A DNA stretch of 64,000 bases. Origin: Spirochaetales bacterium (GTDB lineage: Bacteria > Spirochaetota > Spirochaetia > Treponematales > Treponemataceae). The stretch lies in the NCBI GenBank assembly GCA_030540405.1, contig JAUNWH010000004.1, forward strand, positions 1 to 64,000. Direction: 5' to 3'. This document shows, piece by piece, positions 7,145-16,408 of the stretch. The translations under genes were made by a program, and so were the position numbers. The stretch's first letter is position 1. Every line of letters begins with the position of its first letter. A model generated the notes under the pieces. It made no database searches. It saw only the letters and a list, made by a program, of their open reading frames with translations, and was not told the origin of the DNA.

Positions 7145-9964
7145 ATGACAAAAAAAGAAAGAATTGCCGCAACTCTTACAGGAATTGCCTTGTATTGCGT
7201 GGCGGCTTTATTTTCTATAGGGCTTTTTCTTGGCGCGCTAGACTTCGGACTTTCTTCAGGGAAAAATATTCTTTTTAAAATGGGAGAAATGCTTGTTTCT
7301 GTTTATGGAATCTGCTCCATTTTAATTCCTGCGTTTTTCTTTGTGGCAGGCTCTTTTTGTCTAAGCGCAAAGTGGTCAGTTCAAAGAGCTTTCATTCTTT
7401 TAATTAGCATTGTGCCATTTTTTACACTTGTAATTGCCGAACGGACTTCTCAAACAATTGCAGCCCAGGACACAAGCCCGATTGCCTTTGCAAAAATTTT
7501 CACATTGGTAGCCATTGCTCTTCTTCTTGTTGCGCTTGAATATCTGCTTGCTATAACCGCCGCAACTTACATTGAAAAAGCCGTGGAGCGAAAAATTTCC
7601 ATCGACATAAAAAAAATCAAGATTAATCCAAAGAAAATAAAAACAATTATCAAAAGCAAGCTGAATTTTCCAAAGCCGAAGATTTCCGTAAAAAAAGAAA
7701 TAACGCCGAAAAATGAAGAAGAGAAAATTCCAGAGGAAGAACTTGATTTTGAAATTCCGCAGAAAAAAGTCCGCGGCGTCTGGTCAATTGATTCAGAAGG
7801 AAATGTAAAAGGCAAAGTTTCCGCGCCAGAAAAAAAGCCTGATGAAAATGCTCAGACAGAAATTCAAATTCCAGAAAACGAAAATTCCGCAGAAGAAAAT
7901 GAAGAAGACATAATCGATTTGTTTGAAAAAAGCTCAATGGATTTGACTGAAGAAATTTCAAAAGCTGAGCAGGAAGAGCTTGAAGAAAATTCTGAGCAAA
8001 TTGATTACGACATTGATTTTGAAGAGCCGGAAGATTTTTCAGAAGAACAAGACAATGAATATTTTGACATTCAAGATGAAAACGAGCCAGAGGAATCAGA
8101 AAGTTTTGAGACCGAAAATCAGGCTGATGAAACGGAACTTTCGGAAGACGACTTTGAAATAAAAGATGAAACAGAAGATGATTCAAGCGAAAATGAAAAT
8201 CAAGAAACTGAAAGCGATTTTGAAATAGAAGATTTCGATTCTGAAGAAAATTTTGCAGAACCAGAAGAAGAACAGGAAATTTCTTTTGAAAATGAAGATT
8301 ACCAAGAAAACATTCCTGATGAAAATTTCAAGACTGAACACAACGAGGAAAATTCTTTAGAAGAAAAAAAATCTGCGCCTTCAAATCTTGAAAGTGTTTT
8401 TTCAAAAATGGAAGAAGACGCGCGTATTCAAGTTGAAAAAGAAAATCTTCCGGCTCAAGAAAAAAATTCCGCGCCAATCGCATTTACAACAACCGAGGAC
8501 GGAAGCACAAAGCCAATTCCGCTTCCGCCTAAAAAGAAAAACAACGGTCCGTATAAAATTTCCACAGACTTGCTCACAGCTTATGACGAAAACAAGTACT
8601 GGATTATTGATGAGGAAACCGAGCAAGCCGCAAAAAGCCTAAAAGACACTTTGAGTGAATTTAAAATCGATGCGGAAGTTACAGGAATAAGAAAAGGTCC
8701 AGTTGTAACAATGTTTGAGCTTCTTCCAGCTCCGGGCGTAAAGTTAAGCAGAATTGTAGCTCTTTCAGACAACATTGCATTGAGGCTTGCGGCAAGTTCA
8801 GTCCGTATTGTAGCTCCTATTCCAGGAAAACGCGCAGTCGGAATTGAAGTTCCAAACAGAAACCGCGCGATTGTTTCGTTCAGGGAATGCGTTGAGCAGC
8901 AAAGAAATGAATGGAAAAAAATGGCAGTTCCTGTTGTGCTCGGAAAAGACATTCAGGGCGAAACTCAAATAATGGATCTTGTAAAAACTCCGCATCTTTT
9001 GATTGCAGGTTCAACTGGAGCCGGAAAATCAGTCTGCGTAAACAGCATGATTCTAAGCATTTTGTACAAACGGAATCCGCATGAAGTAAAGATGATTCTC
9101 ATTGACCCCAAAATAGTCGAGCTGAAACTTTACAATGGAATTCCGCACCTTTTGACTCCAGTCATAACAGAACCCAAAAAAGCAATGCAGGCTCTTCAGT
9201 ATTGCCTTTGCGAAATGGAACGCCGTTATGCAGTTTTAGACAGCATGGGATGCCGCGACATAGCAAACTACAACCGAAAAATTGTTGAGCAGCACATCGC
9301 AACGGAAAAACTTCCGTATTTGATTGTAATAATCGATGAATTTGCAGACTTGATGGCAACAACTGGAAAAGCCCTTGAAGGCGTTGTAGCTCGTCTTGCA
9401 GCAATGAGCCGCGCAGTTGGAATTCACCTTGTTCTTGCAACACAGCGTCCATCCGTTGATGTAATCACTGGTCTTATAAAGGCAAATATTCCAAGCAGAA
9501 TCGCATTTATGGTCGCCGCAAAAATGGACAGCCGAATAATAATCGACCAAGTTGGAGCTGAAAAACTTCTTGGAAAAGGCGATATGCTTTATGCCAGTGC
9601 AACAGATCCTTTCCCTGTGAGAATTCAAGGAGCTTTTGTAAGTGATCAGGAAGTTGAAAATGTTGTTGAAGCTGTAAAAGAATGGGGCGAACCGGAATAC
9701 ATTGACGATGAAATTTTTGTTGACGATGAAGATGATGAAAATGCCGACCAGCTTTCACTTTTTGGAGAAGGCGCAGAAGATCCTCTTTATGAAAAAGCAT
9801 TGGACATTGTAATTCAGGCCGGAAAAGCAAGCGCAAGCTATATTCAGCGCAGACTGAGCATTGGATATAACCGCGCCGCACGTCTTGTAGAGGAAATGGA
9901 AGAACGCGGAATTGTCGGACCTGCAAACGGCTCTAAGCCACGCGAAATTATTCACATGCCATAA
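7145..9964 (+). CDS. ftsK: FtsK/SpoIIIE-type DNA translocase
   Basis: 939 residues. Four hydrophobic segments (about residues 12-145) anchor it in the membrane. A very acidic, Glu/Asp-rich linker (about 180-440) follows. The motor has Walker A IAGSTGAGKSVCVN (about 618-632), Walker B YLIVIIDEFADLM and ATQRPSVDVITG. The C-terminal winged-helix gamma domain (ASASYIQRRLSIGYNRAARL to the end) would read KOPS-like sequences and activate XerCD at dif. It pumps chromosome DNA through the closing septum. Walker motifs are intact. The GH18 gene follows after 15 bp. Confidence 0.96.
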   Translation: MTKKERIAATLTGIALYCVAALFSIGLFLGALDFGLSSGKNILFKMGEMLVSVYGICSILIPAFFFVAGSFCLSAKWSVQRAFILLISIVPFFTLVIAERTSQTIAAQDTSPIAFAKIFTLVAIALLLVALEYLLAITAATYIEKAVERKISIDIKKIKINPKKIKTIIKSKLNFPKPKISVKKEITPKNEEEKIPEEELDFEIPQKKVRGVWSIDSEGNVKGKVSAPEKKPDENAQTEIQIPENENSAEENEEDIIDLFEKSSMDLTEEISKAEQEELEENSEQIDYDIDFEEPEDFSEEQDNEYFDIQDENEPEESESFETENQADETELSEDDFEIKDETEDDSSENENQETESDFEIEDFDSEENFAEPEEEQEISFENEDYQENIPDENFKTEHNEENSLEEKKSAPSNLESVFSKMEEDARIQVEKENLPAQEKNSAPIAFTTTEDGSTKPIPLPPKKKNNGPYKISTDLLTAYDENKYWIIDEETEQAAKSLKDTLSEFKIDAEVTGIRKGPVVTMFELLPAPGVKLSRIVALSDNIALRLAASSVRIVAPIPGKRAVGIEVPNRNRAIVSFRECVEQQRNEWKKMAVPVVLGKDIQGETQIMDLVKTPHLLIAGSTGAGKSVCVNSMILSILYKRNPHEVKMILIDPKIVELKLYNGIPHLLTPVITEPKKAMQALQYCLCEMERRYAVLDSMGCRDIANYNRKIVEQHIATEKLPYLIVIIDEFADLMATTGKALEGVVARLAAMSRAVGIHLVLATQRPSVDVITGLIKANIPSRIAFMVAAKMDSRIIIDQVGAEKLLGKGDMLYASATDPFPVRIQGAFVSDQEVENVVEAVKEWGEPEYIDDEIFVDDEDDENADQLSLFGEGAEDPLYEKALDIVIQAGKASASYIQRRLSIGYNRAARLVEEMEERGIVGPANGSKPREIIHMP

Positions 9965-9979
9965 AAACGGAGAAATAAA

Positions 9980-10936
9980 ATGAAAAAGATTTTAACATTT
10001 ATTGCATTGGCAATTTCTTCAGCCTGCGCATTTTCTCAGAATAAAATCAAATTCAACGAAACCTGGAGCTATGTTCTTACAGGATATGAAAACGAATTTT
10101 CTGCGGATTTACCAATAACTGATCTTTGCTACTTTAGCGCGGAAGTAAATGAGTACGGCGAAATTCCTTCAATTCCGAACAGAGAAAATATTCCGCCTGA
10201 ATTTAATGGCAGAGTTCATCTTGTTGCAATTTGCGAAAGCCGCTCGCTAAGCCACTTTGTAATCGACCCGAAATACAAAGTTTCAAAAAAAATAATTAAA
10301 ACTCTGGCAGAAGCTACAAAAAATTTTGACGGACTTCAAATTGACTTTGAGCTTGTTCCAAAGCGCGATGCTGAAAACTTCAAAATTTTCCTTAAAAAAC
10401 TGAAAAAAGCAATTGGCAAGGATAAAATGCTTTCTGTTTGCGTTCCTGCAAGAACAAAGACCATTCAAGATGATGTCTACGATTACACAGAGCTTGCATC
10501 TTGCGCAGACAGAATTTTTATAATGGCTTACGACCAGCATTGGGCAACAAGCACGCCCGGACCGGTTTCTGGAATGGACTGGTGCAAAAAAGTCACAGAC
10601 CACGCTTTGAATACAATCCCGGTTGGAAAAATAATAATGGGCTTGCCATTCTACGGAAGAAGCTGGGCAGAACCAAATTTTTCAAAGGCTTGGTACAACA
10701 GCGGAATCAACAGAATCCTTGGCGAAAATTCTGCATTGGAAAAAATACAAAGAACTGAAAATATTCCGCACTTTGAATTTAAAACTGAAATCACTGTAAA
10801 AGGCTGGTTCGATGACAAGGAATCTTTAGCAGCAAGATGCATTATGCTTTCTGAAAAAAACATTCCAAATGCCGGCTTTTGGAGAATTGGTCAGGAAGAC
10901 AAAGAATTCTGGCAAATTCTTTCCGTTCAGGATTAA
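9980..10936 (+). CDS. Secreted GH18 glycosidase-like protein
   Basis: 318 residues with a type I signal peptide (about residues 1-19, cleavage near CAFSQN). The GH18 active-site motif D-x-x-D-x-E is present as DGLQIDFE, and IFIMAYDQHWA and MGLPFYGRSW match later barrel strands, as in YaaH/SleL-type spore or cell-wall glucosaminidases. No LysM repeats are present. It probably acts on peptidoglycan or chitin-like N-acetylglucosamine polymers in the periplasm or outside. It lies 15 bp after ftsK and may share its transcript, consistent with a cell-division or wall-remodelling role (inference). Confidence 0.88.
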   Translation: MKKILTFIALAISSACAFSQNKIKFNETWSYVLTGYENEFSADLPITDLCYFSAEVNEYGEIPSIPNRENIPPEFNGRVHLVAICESRSLSHFVIDPKYKVSKKIIKTLAEATKNFDGLQIDFELVPKRDAENFKIFLKKLKKAIGKDKMLSVCVPARTKTIQDDVYDYTELASCADRIFIMAYDQHWATSTPGPVSGMDWCKKVTDHALNTIPVGKIIMGLPFYGRSWAEPNFSKAWYNSGINRILGENSALEKIQRTENIPHFEFKTEITVKGWFDDKESLAARCIMLSEKNIPNAGFWRIGQEDKEFWQILSVQD

Positions 10937-10975
10937 GGTTTTCTTCTGAAAGGAACTCATTTAACAATACAACAG

Positions 10976-11001
10976 CCCCCCCCCGATCACGCCGGGGGGG
11001 G
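10976..11001. terminator. Poly-C/poly-G hairpin between convergent genes
   Basis: Nine C (10976-10984), then nine other bases including GATCAC, then eight G (10994-11001). The two homopolymers can pair as a hairpin in either direction between the convergent GH18 gene and the gene at 11039. It may stop transcription, though no T-run follows. Homopolymeric C/G tracts of this length are exceptional in this AT-rich sequence; the only other one is at 38336. Confidence 0.5.
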
Positions 11002-11038
11002 ATAACTTCAGCACGAGAATGATATTCTTTTATCCATA

Positions 11039-12745
11039 TCAATATCCATCGCTCATGCTTCTGTTTATATCGCGCTGGTAAAGTTCCTGATAAACAAGGC
11101 TGCGCTTCTTTAAATCCTCTTTTGTTTCCTGCGGGAAAGGAATATAACGCCAGAAAATTCCACGCACTTCTTTTTCAAGCTTCTGAGTTCCCATAGATTC
11201 CTTTGTCATCCAAAGAATATAGTCTTCTATAAAGAACTGCTTTATGTCGCCCTTCATTTTGTGTTCTTCAAGATACTGATAATAATGTCCAGTAAGTCCG
11301 TCACTCATCCAGTCAAACGAAGCTTTTTCCTTAGCAACTTGCCATCTTAAATCAGCAACTGCAGTAAGGCAGGCAATTTTCAAATCGCGCGGATACATCG
11401 GAATTGCAATGCGGCCGCGGCTAGAAAGCCTGTTGTAACGGTCAAACGGCTCCCAGCAAAAACCAACATCGCCATAAGTCGGAACAAGCAAAACATAAGG
11501 AACAATTCTATGCGGAATATTTTTATGTATGCGGCAAAAGCACTGCGGATCAATTGATTCTATCCAAGAAAGCTCTCGGATTACATTTTCACGGAATCCA
11601 GTTCCTTTTTCTGTACAGTGGAAAAATTCCCTTGTAAAAATCGGATACTGGTTTCCCTGGCGGCCGCAAGTCATTTTTGCCATCTGGCGGATTGTGCTCA
11701 TTTCACCAAGAATTTCTTCTTTTCCAACATTGACTTCTTCCACAAAATCAGTTGACTTGTCATTGAGGCTCTGTTCAGTTTGTTTTGCCTCCTTGAAATC
11801 CTCAAGATGCTTCGAAAGCTCTTTGTCTATTTTTTGAAGCTGACGGAAATCGTTTATAACATCAGAAAAAAGTTTTCGCTGCAAATCTGTGTAAGGATTT
11901 TTATGCGGCTCAAGTCCAGGCAATGAATCATGCTGAAAAATATCGCGGATTTTGCCTTCAACAGAATTTTCCAAACTGGCTCGCTCAGCTTCCTTTGCAT
12001 TCAAAAGGCTTTCCGAAGTCTGAATTTTTCCATTGTTCTTGCTTTTTAAAGCCATGATGTGCTGCTGTTCCGCGGCAGGTCCTTTTGCGGCTCCTCTTGT
12101 CGGAACTTCATCAGTCGTACTAGGCTTCATGTGTCCAAGCGCAACAGAACGAATCCATTCATCCATATAAAGGATCGGCTCATAGGTATTGTTCTTGTCT
12201 ATTGCACGGGCAAACATATTTTTTTGCTCTGGAGTTGCCAAGGACGGAAGCAAAATGCCAAACCGCATAGCCATTCGCTTGCAATCTTCAATAGAAGAAC
12301 TCGCCATTTTTGGAGCAAGATTTCTTAAAAATTCCCAATAAGCTGTAATTATCTGCTGGCGATAAACTGTGCGGTCCTTTTTATCCTGGCAGTTAAGATA
12401 TTTTACCAAAAGAGAATGAAGCCTTTGTGAACTTGAACCTTCTCCTGTGAGGCATTTTTTATAATACGCAGGATCATCGTAGCACTTGCTCGGAGTGTCT
12501 TCAAAATATTTTTCAATTGGAGCAAATGATTTTATATTCAAGTCAACTTCAGGAACACAGCCGTTCATTTTGGGCTTGCCTGATGATTTTTCAGCTACAA
12601 AATTTTCAAAGTCTTTATTTTGCGGTCCGCCAAAAGAAGAAACGTCATCTTTTTTAGGCGCATTGAATCCCACTTCTGGAATTTCATCTTGAGTATCAGC
12701 AAGCAAAGCGGCAATGCTTGGATCAATATCATCATCAAAAGCCAT
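11039..12745 (-). CDS. Large conserved-looking protein, unknown function
   Basis: 568 residues that I do not recognise; no signal peptide or membrane segment. The first 100 residues are acidic and probably disordered (AFDDDIDPSIAALLAD). A helical section with charged, coiled-coil-like stretches spans about 255-360, and a compact C-terminal half contains several Trp/Tyr/Cys-rich blocks such as RFGILLPSLATPEQ upstream and GDVGFCWEPFDRYNRLSSRG. I start at the ATG preceded by GGAG; the longer frame begins with TTG. It stands alone, convergent with the GH18 gene. It may be spirochaete-specific. Confidence 0.8.
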   Translation of the reverse strand: MAFDDDIDPSIAALLADTQDEIPEVGFNAPKKDDVSSFGGPQNKDFENFVAEKSSGKPKMNGCVPEVDLNIKSFAPIEKYFEDTPSKCYDDPAYYKKCLTGEGSSSQRLHSLLVKYLNCQDKKDRTVYRQQIITAYWEFLRNLAPKMASSSIEDCKRMAMRFGILLPSLATPEQKNMFARAIDKNNTYEPILYMDEWIRSVALGHMKPSTTDEVPTRGAAKGPAAEQQHIMALKSKNNGKIQTSESLLNAKEAERASLENSVEGKIRDIFQHDSLPGLEPHKNPYTDLQRKLFSDVINDFRQLQKIDKELSKHLEDFKEAKQTEQSLNDKSTDFVEEVNVGKEEILGEMSTIRQMAKMTCGRQGNQYPIFTREFFHCTEKGTGFRENVIRELSWIESIDPQCFCRIHKNIPHRIVPYVLLVPTYGDVGFCWEPFDRYNRLSSRGRIAIPMYPRDLKIACLTAVADLRWQVAKEKASFDWMSDGLTGHYYQYLEEHKMKGDIKQFFIEDYILWMTKESMGTQKLEKEVRGIFWRYIPFPQETKEDLKKRSLVYQELYQRDINRSMSDGY

Positions 12746-12876
12746 GTTGTTCTCCAACTTTATTTAAATGCATTTTATAAAAACAAATTCTCGCCTTATT
12801 ATAACATGACATCTTAGGATTGCAAAGCAATAAATGCTATAAACAAAATCTATAGCCAAGTATAAAAATATAATAA

Positions 12877-12905
12877 TTGACAGTTCAAGCAAGAAAAGAT
12901 ATTTT
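12877..12905 (+). promoter_or_regulatory. Sigma-70 promoter of metQ
   Basis: TTGACA at 12877-12882, a 17-bp spacer, and TATTTT at 12900-12905. The start codon lies 33 bp further, with a GGAGG ribosome binding site just before it. Confidence 0.7.
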
Positions 12906-12937
12906 TAGCTTATCTTAAATATTTTTGGAGGAAAAAA

Positions 12938-13717
12938 ATGAAAAAAATATTAACATTGACTGCAGCAGTTTTTGCAGCCTCACTTTTGTCCGCACAGGCA
13001 AAATTAAAAGTTGGAGCAACTCCTGTTCCTCATGCAGAAATGCTCAATCTTGTAAAGGACGATTTAAAAGCTCAGGGCGTTGACATTCAGGTTATTGAAA
13101 TGACAGATTATGTTATTCTTAATGACGCTCTTGAAAGCGGCGAACTTGACGCAAACTTTGACCAGCATATTCCTTATATGGAATCCACAAACAAGGAAAA
13201 AGGCTATCATCTTGTAAATGCAGGCGGAATCCACATTGAGCCAATCGCCCTTTATTCAAAAAAAGTTTCAAAACTTTCTGACTTGAAGAAAAAGGCGACA
13301 ATTGCAATTCCAAATGATCCTACAAACGGAGGACGCGCTCTTTTGCTTCTTCAGGCGGCAGGACTTATTGAACTAAAAAAAGATGCGGGAATCACAGCGA
13401 CAACACTTGACATAGCAAAAAATCCGCTTAAGCTGAAATTCAAGGAACTTGACGCAGCTTCAATTCCACGTACTTTGAACGATGTTGACGCGGCTGTTAT
13501 CAACGGAAATTACGCAATTCCAGCAGGACTTTCTGCAACAAAAGACGGACTTTTTGTAGAAGGAAAAGATTCGCCTTACGTTAACATCATTGTTGTAAAA
13601 GACGGAAACCAGAATGACCCGCGTGTAAAAGCGCTTGTAAAGGCATTGCAGAGCGACAAAATCAAGAATTACATTTCTGAAAAATTCAAAGATGGCGAAG
13701 TTGTAGCCGCATTCTAA
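12938..13717 (+). CDS. metQ: MetQ/NlpA-family methionine-binding protein
   Basis: 259 residues. Signal peptide about 1-21 (LLSAQAK). The mature part LKVGATPVPHAEML, DANFDQHIPYM, AIPNDPTNGGRALLLLQ and DAAVINGNYA match the periplasmic methionine-binding component of MetNIQ ABC importers. Most homologues are lipoproteins; here no Cys follows the signal sequence, so it should be a soluble periplasmic protein. No metN or metI gene is adjacent, and I saw no SAM riboswitch; it is a monocistronic unit with its own promoter and terminator. D- or L-methionine specificity is inferred from family only. Confidence 0.9.
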   Translation: MKKILTLTAAVFAASLLSAQAKLKVGATPVPHAEMLNLVKDDLKAQGVDIQVIEMTDYVILNDALESGELDANFDQHIPYMESTNKEKGYHLVNAGGIHIEPIALYSKKVSKLSDLKKKATIAIPNDPTNGGRALLLLQAAGLIELKKDAGITATTLDIAKNPLKLKFKELDAASIPRTLNDVDAAVINGNYAIPAGLSATKDGLFVEGKDSPYVNIIVVKDGNQNDPRVKALVKALQSDKIKNYISEKFKDGEVVAAF

Positions 13718-13735
13718 AAGTTTTACAGACAAAGC

Positions 13736-13785
13736 GGACTGTTCAAGAAATTTTGGAAAATTCTTGGGCAGTCCATTTTTTATTT
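13736..13785 (+). terminator. Intrinsic terminator after metQ
   Basis: Arms GGACTGTTCAAGAA (13736-13749) and TTCTTGGGCAGTCC (13761-13774) form a 14-bp hairpin, followed by ATTTTTTATTT. It overlaps the stop codon of the convergent TPR gene. Confidence 0.85.
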
Positions 13786-15121
13786 AAATTGAAATCTGCT
13801 TTAATATTTTTGTAAGTTCTGTTTTTTCTATTAAGTCGATCGGGCGGCCTTCAATATATTTTTTGCTTTCTTCTGAAAAAATTCCTGCGGAAACACAAAA
13901 TCCGCGCTCTGCATTCACATCGCTCATGTGCTCGTGGAATTCTCTGATATAAATTTCTCCGACAGAACCTGTTGTCCTAAAAAATCTGAACAAAACAACA
14001 TCTTGCCAAGTAGCCGCAAAAATTTCAGTCAGAATATCTGTATAAAGAGAGTCGTTTTCTATGTTTTGGATTTTTACATTTGAATTTTTATATTTGGTCA
14101 AAATAAATTTACGGCAAAGCGTTACAAAATCATTGCTGTTCGCGGAAATATAAATCTGCAAGTTGCTGTTCTGGCTCAGCTCCTGATAACGATTTATAAG
14201 CGAATTTACATCTTTGTAATTTTGAACAGAATTTCGGATTGACTTTAAAAGTGCAAGCCCTTTTGCAATCTGTTTCTTTTCAAAATAGCAGCGGGCAAGA
14301 TTGTATTCAATTTCAACTCGTATGTCAGAAGGCGCGTTTTCGTGCTTAAGTCCGATTTCATAATCCTGAATCGCGGAAGTCAAATCATTTATTTTTGTAT
14401 GAAAAATTCCAGCCCTAAGACAAGACCTTGCGCCGTAAACTGGATCTGCTCTAAGATGCATGAAAATTTTTATAGCACGGTCGCCTCGTCCTTCCTGAAA
14501 CATCGCATCCGACATATTAAAAAGAGCTTCTTTGTTTGAAGGATCTTCATCCAAGGCTTTTTTAAAAAACGAAAGGCTTTCACGGTATTTTTTTGCAAAA
14601 TAAAGGCTTTGCGCAAGTAAAAAATAAACACCAGAAGATTCAGGCTTGGCAAGAATCGCTTTTTTAAACAAAGGCACGGATTTTTCATATAACTTCTGGT
14701 TGAACATTGCTTTGCCAAGGTAAAAATTATTTTCAAAGCTAACTGAATTTATTTTGTATGCGCTCACTAAAGCCTGAACCGCCTCTGGATTTTTTCCAAT
14801 CTGAAGCGCGCTGATTCCAAGCCGTAAAAAACATTCGCCTAAATTGATAACTCCAGACTTTGAATCAAGTTTTGAAAGGTCATTGTAAATTAAATATGCC
14901 TTGTCCCAAATCTGGCTCGAAAAATAAACATCGCCAAGCGGAATAAGCCCTGCCGGGTCATGCGGATTTTTCGCAAGCTTTTTATTTGCTTCTTTTATAA
15001 TTTGGGCTTTGTTTCTATTGCTAGTTTTTTTCTCTTTTGTGCCGCCGCCATTTTTTCCCATGAACAAAGTAAGAACTGCGACAAGAGCAATCATTATAAC
15101 GCCAGCAATAAGATATGACAT
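13784..15121 (-). CDS. Membrane-anchored TPR protein with decayed Mrr-like domain
   Basis: 445 residues. One N-terminal transmembrane helix (about 3-20), a basic Lys-rich stretch, then tandem TPR-like helix pairs (about 45-300; landmarks DPAGLIPLGDVYFSS, ESSGVYFLLAQSLYF, DPSNKEALFNMSDAMF). The last 110 residues resemble the Mrr_cat nuclease fold, ending with the family-like GFCVSAGIFSEESKKYIEG and RPIDLIEKTELTKIL. The catalytic D...Q-x-K residues are not present (the strand reads VVLFRFFR), so it is probably a binding, not cutting, domain. No operon partner is obvious. Confidence 0.75.
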   Translation of the reverse strand: MSYLIAGVIMIALVAVLTLFMGKNGGGTKEKKTSNRNKAQIIKEANKKLAKNPHDPAGLIPLGDVYFSSQIWDKAYLIYNDLSKLDSKSGVINLGECFLRLGISALQIGKNPEAVQALVSAYKINSVSFENNFYLGKAMFNQKLYEKSVPLFKKAILAKPESSGVYFLLAQSLYFAKKYRESLSFFKKALDEDPSNKEALFNMSDAMFQEGRGDRAIKIFMHLRADPVYGARSCLRAGIFHTKINDLTSAIQDYEIGLKHENAPSDIRVEIEYNLARCYFEKKQIAKGLALLKSIRNSVQNYKDVNSLINRYQELSQNSNLQIYISANSNDFVTLCRKFILTKYKNSNVKIQNIENDSLYTDILTEIFAATWQDVVLFRFFRTTGSVGEIYIREFHEHMSDVNAERGFCVSAGIFSEESKKYIEGRPIDLIEKTELTKILKQISI

Positions 15122-15235
15122 ATTCTAAAACCTTCCTTAACAAAGTGAAATTATTTGAGGGAATTTCAAAAGCTCTTATGAACTCAAGAATTCCCCCGTT
15201 TATTATTTATCGGAATTTTTTGCGTTTACCAAAAT

Positions 15236-16408
15236 TTAATTTTTTCGGCATTCATGGACAAAATCTGCAATTCTATCCAAGGCAACTTTGATTTTATCAA
15301 TAGCGGTTGCATAGCAGCATCTTATGTGTCCTTCTCCGCCTGCGCCAAAAACGCTTCCCGGAACAACAGCGACATTGTGCTTCTGGAAAAGCTTTGTAGC
15401 AAAGTCTTCACTTGAAAGTCCTGTTGATGAAATGTCCGGGAACATATAAAAAGCGCCAGAAGGCTCTGGAACAGGAAGCCCCATATCGCAAAAAGCCTTG
15501 TACATCAGATTTCTTCTCTGCTGATAGCTTACACGCATTTTTTCAACTTCAGACCAGCCGTTGCGCAAACCTTCTGTGGCAGCATACTGACTGAAAATCG
15601 GCGCGCAAATTGTGTTGTAGCCGTGAAGCTTTACAATTTGTGCAAGAAGTTCCGCAGGAGCCGCAATATATCCAATTCGCCAGCCTGTCATTGCAAAAGA
15701 CTTTGAAAATCCGTTAAGAATAATCGTATAATCTTTCATTCCAGGGAAAGAGCCGATTGAGACGTGTTCCGCGCCGTCATAAGCAAGCTCGCAGTAAATT
15801 TCATCGCTTATAACCCAAAGCTGATGTTTTTTTACAACTTCCGCGATTTTTTCAAGCTCTTCTTTTGGAATCATAGTTCCAGTCGGATTGTTCGGGGAAC
15901 AAATCATAATTGCTTTTGTTTTTGGAGTAACTGCTTTTTCAATTTGCTCTGCTGTCGGATAAAATCCATTCACGCTTGTATCAATAGGAACAACATTGAC
16001 TTCACAAAGACGCGCCAAAGGAACATAATTTACATAGCAAGGCTGGCAGACAATAATTTCATCTCCAGGATTAAGAATTGCGCGCAAAGAAGCATCAACG
16101 CCTTCACTTGCACCAACCGTTATAAGAATTTCTTTCTGCGGATTATAATGCATATTGTATTTCTGCATATATTTTGAAATTTCTTCACGCAGCTCAAGCA
16201 ATCCCCAGTTTGAAGTGTAGCTTGTATGTCCTTTTTCAAGATGATAGAAAGCTTCCTCGCGAATGCACCATGGAGTCGGAAAATCAGGCTCGCCAACAGA
16301 AAGCGAAATCACATCGTCATGCCCAATCAGCATTTCAAAAAATTTACGGATTCCGCTTGGAGGAGTCTGCACCATTGATGAACTGAATTTGTCTTCTCTT
16401 GTATTCAT
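15236..16408 (-). CDS. PLP-dependent class I/II aminotransferase (AspC/ArAT-like)
   Basis: 390 residues. PLP-site motifs are all present: SPNNPTGTMIPKEEL, VISDEIYCELAYDG and the Schiff-base lysine in LNGFSKSFAMTGWRIGY; the substrate-carboxylate Arg is in GEGHIRCCYAT. It transfers an amino group between amino acids and 2-oxo acids in the cytoplasm; aspartate or aromatic substrates are most likely by family. Its ATG overlaps the stop of the Lrp regulator gene by one base, so the pair is co-transcribed and the regulator probably controls this enzyme. Confidence 0.92.
   Translation of the reverse strand: MNTREDKFSSSMVQTPPSGIRKFFEMLIGHDDVISLSVGEPDFPTPWCIREEAFYHLEKGHTSYTSNWGLLELREEISKYMQKYNMHYNPQKEILITVGASEGVDASLRAILNPGDEIIVCQPCYVNYVPLARLCEVNVVPIDTSVNGFYPTAEQIEKAVTPKTKAIMICSPNNPTGTMIPKEELEKIAEVVKKHQLWVISDEIYCELAYDGAEHVSIGSFPGMKDYTIILNGFSKSFAMTGWRIGYIAAPAELLAQIVKLHGYNTICAPIFSQYAATEGLRNGWSEVEKMRVSYQQRRNLMYKAFCDMGLPVPEPSGAFYMFPDISSTGLSSEDFATKLFQKHNVAVVPGSVFGAGGEGHIRCCYATAIDKIKVALDRIADFVHECRKN

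Noticed and set aside
7650-8186. Long antisense frame (178 codons) inside ftsK
   Set aside because: It mirrors the Glu/Asp-rich linker of FtsK; Leu/Phe-rich composition with no family match.
12758-12937. SAM or T-box riboswitch before metQ
   Set aside because: The 5' leader after the promoter is only about 30 nt and has no conserved riboswitch core.
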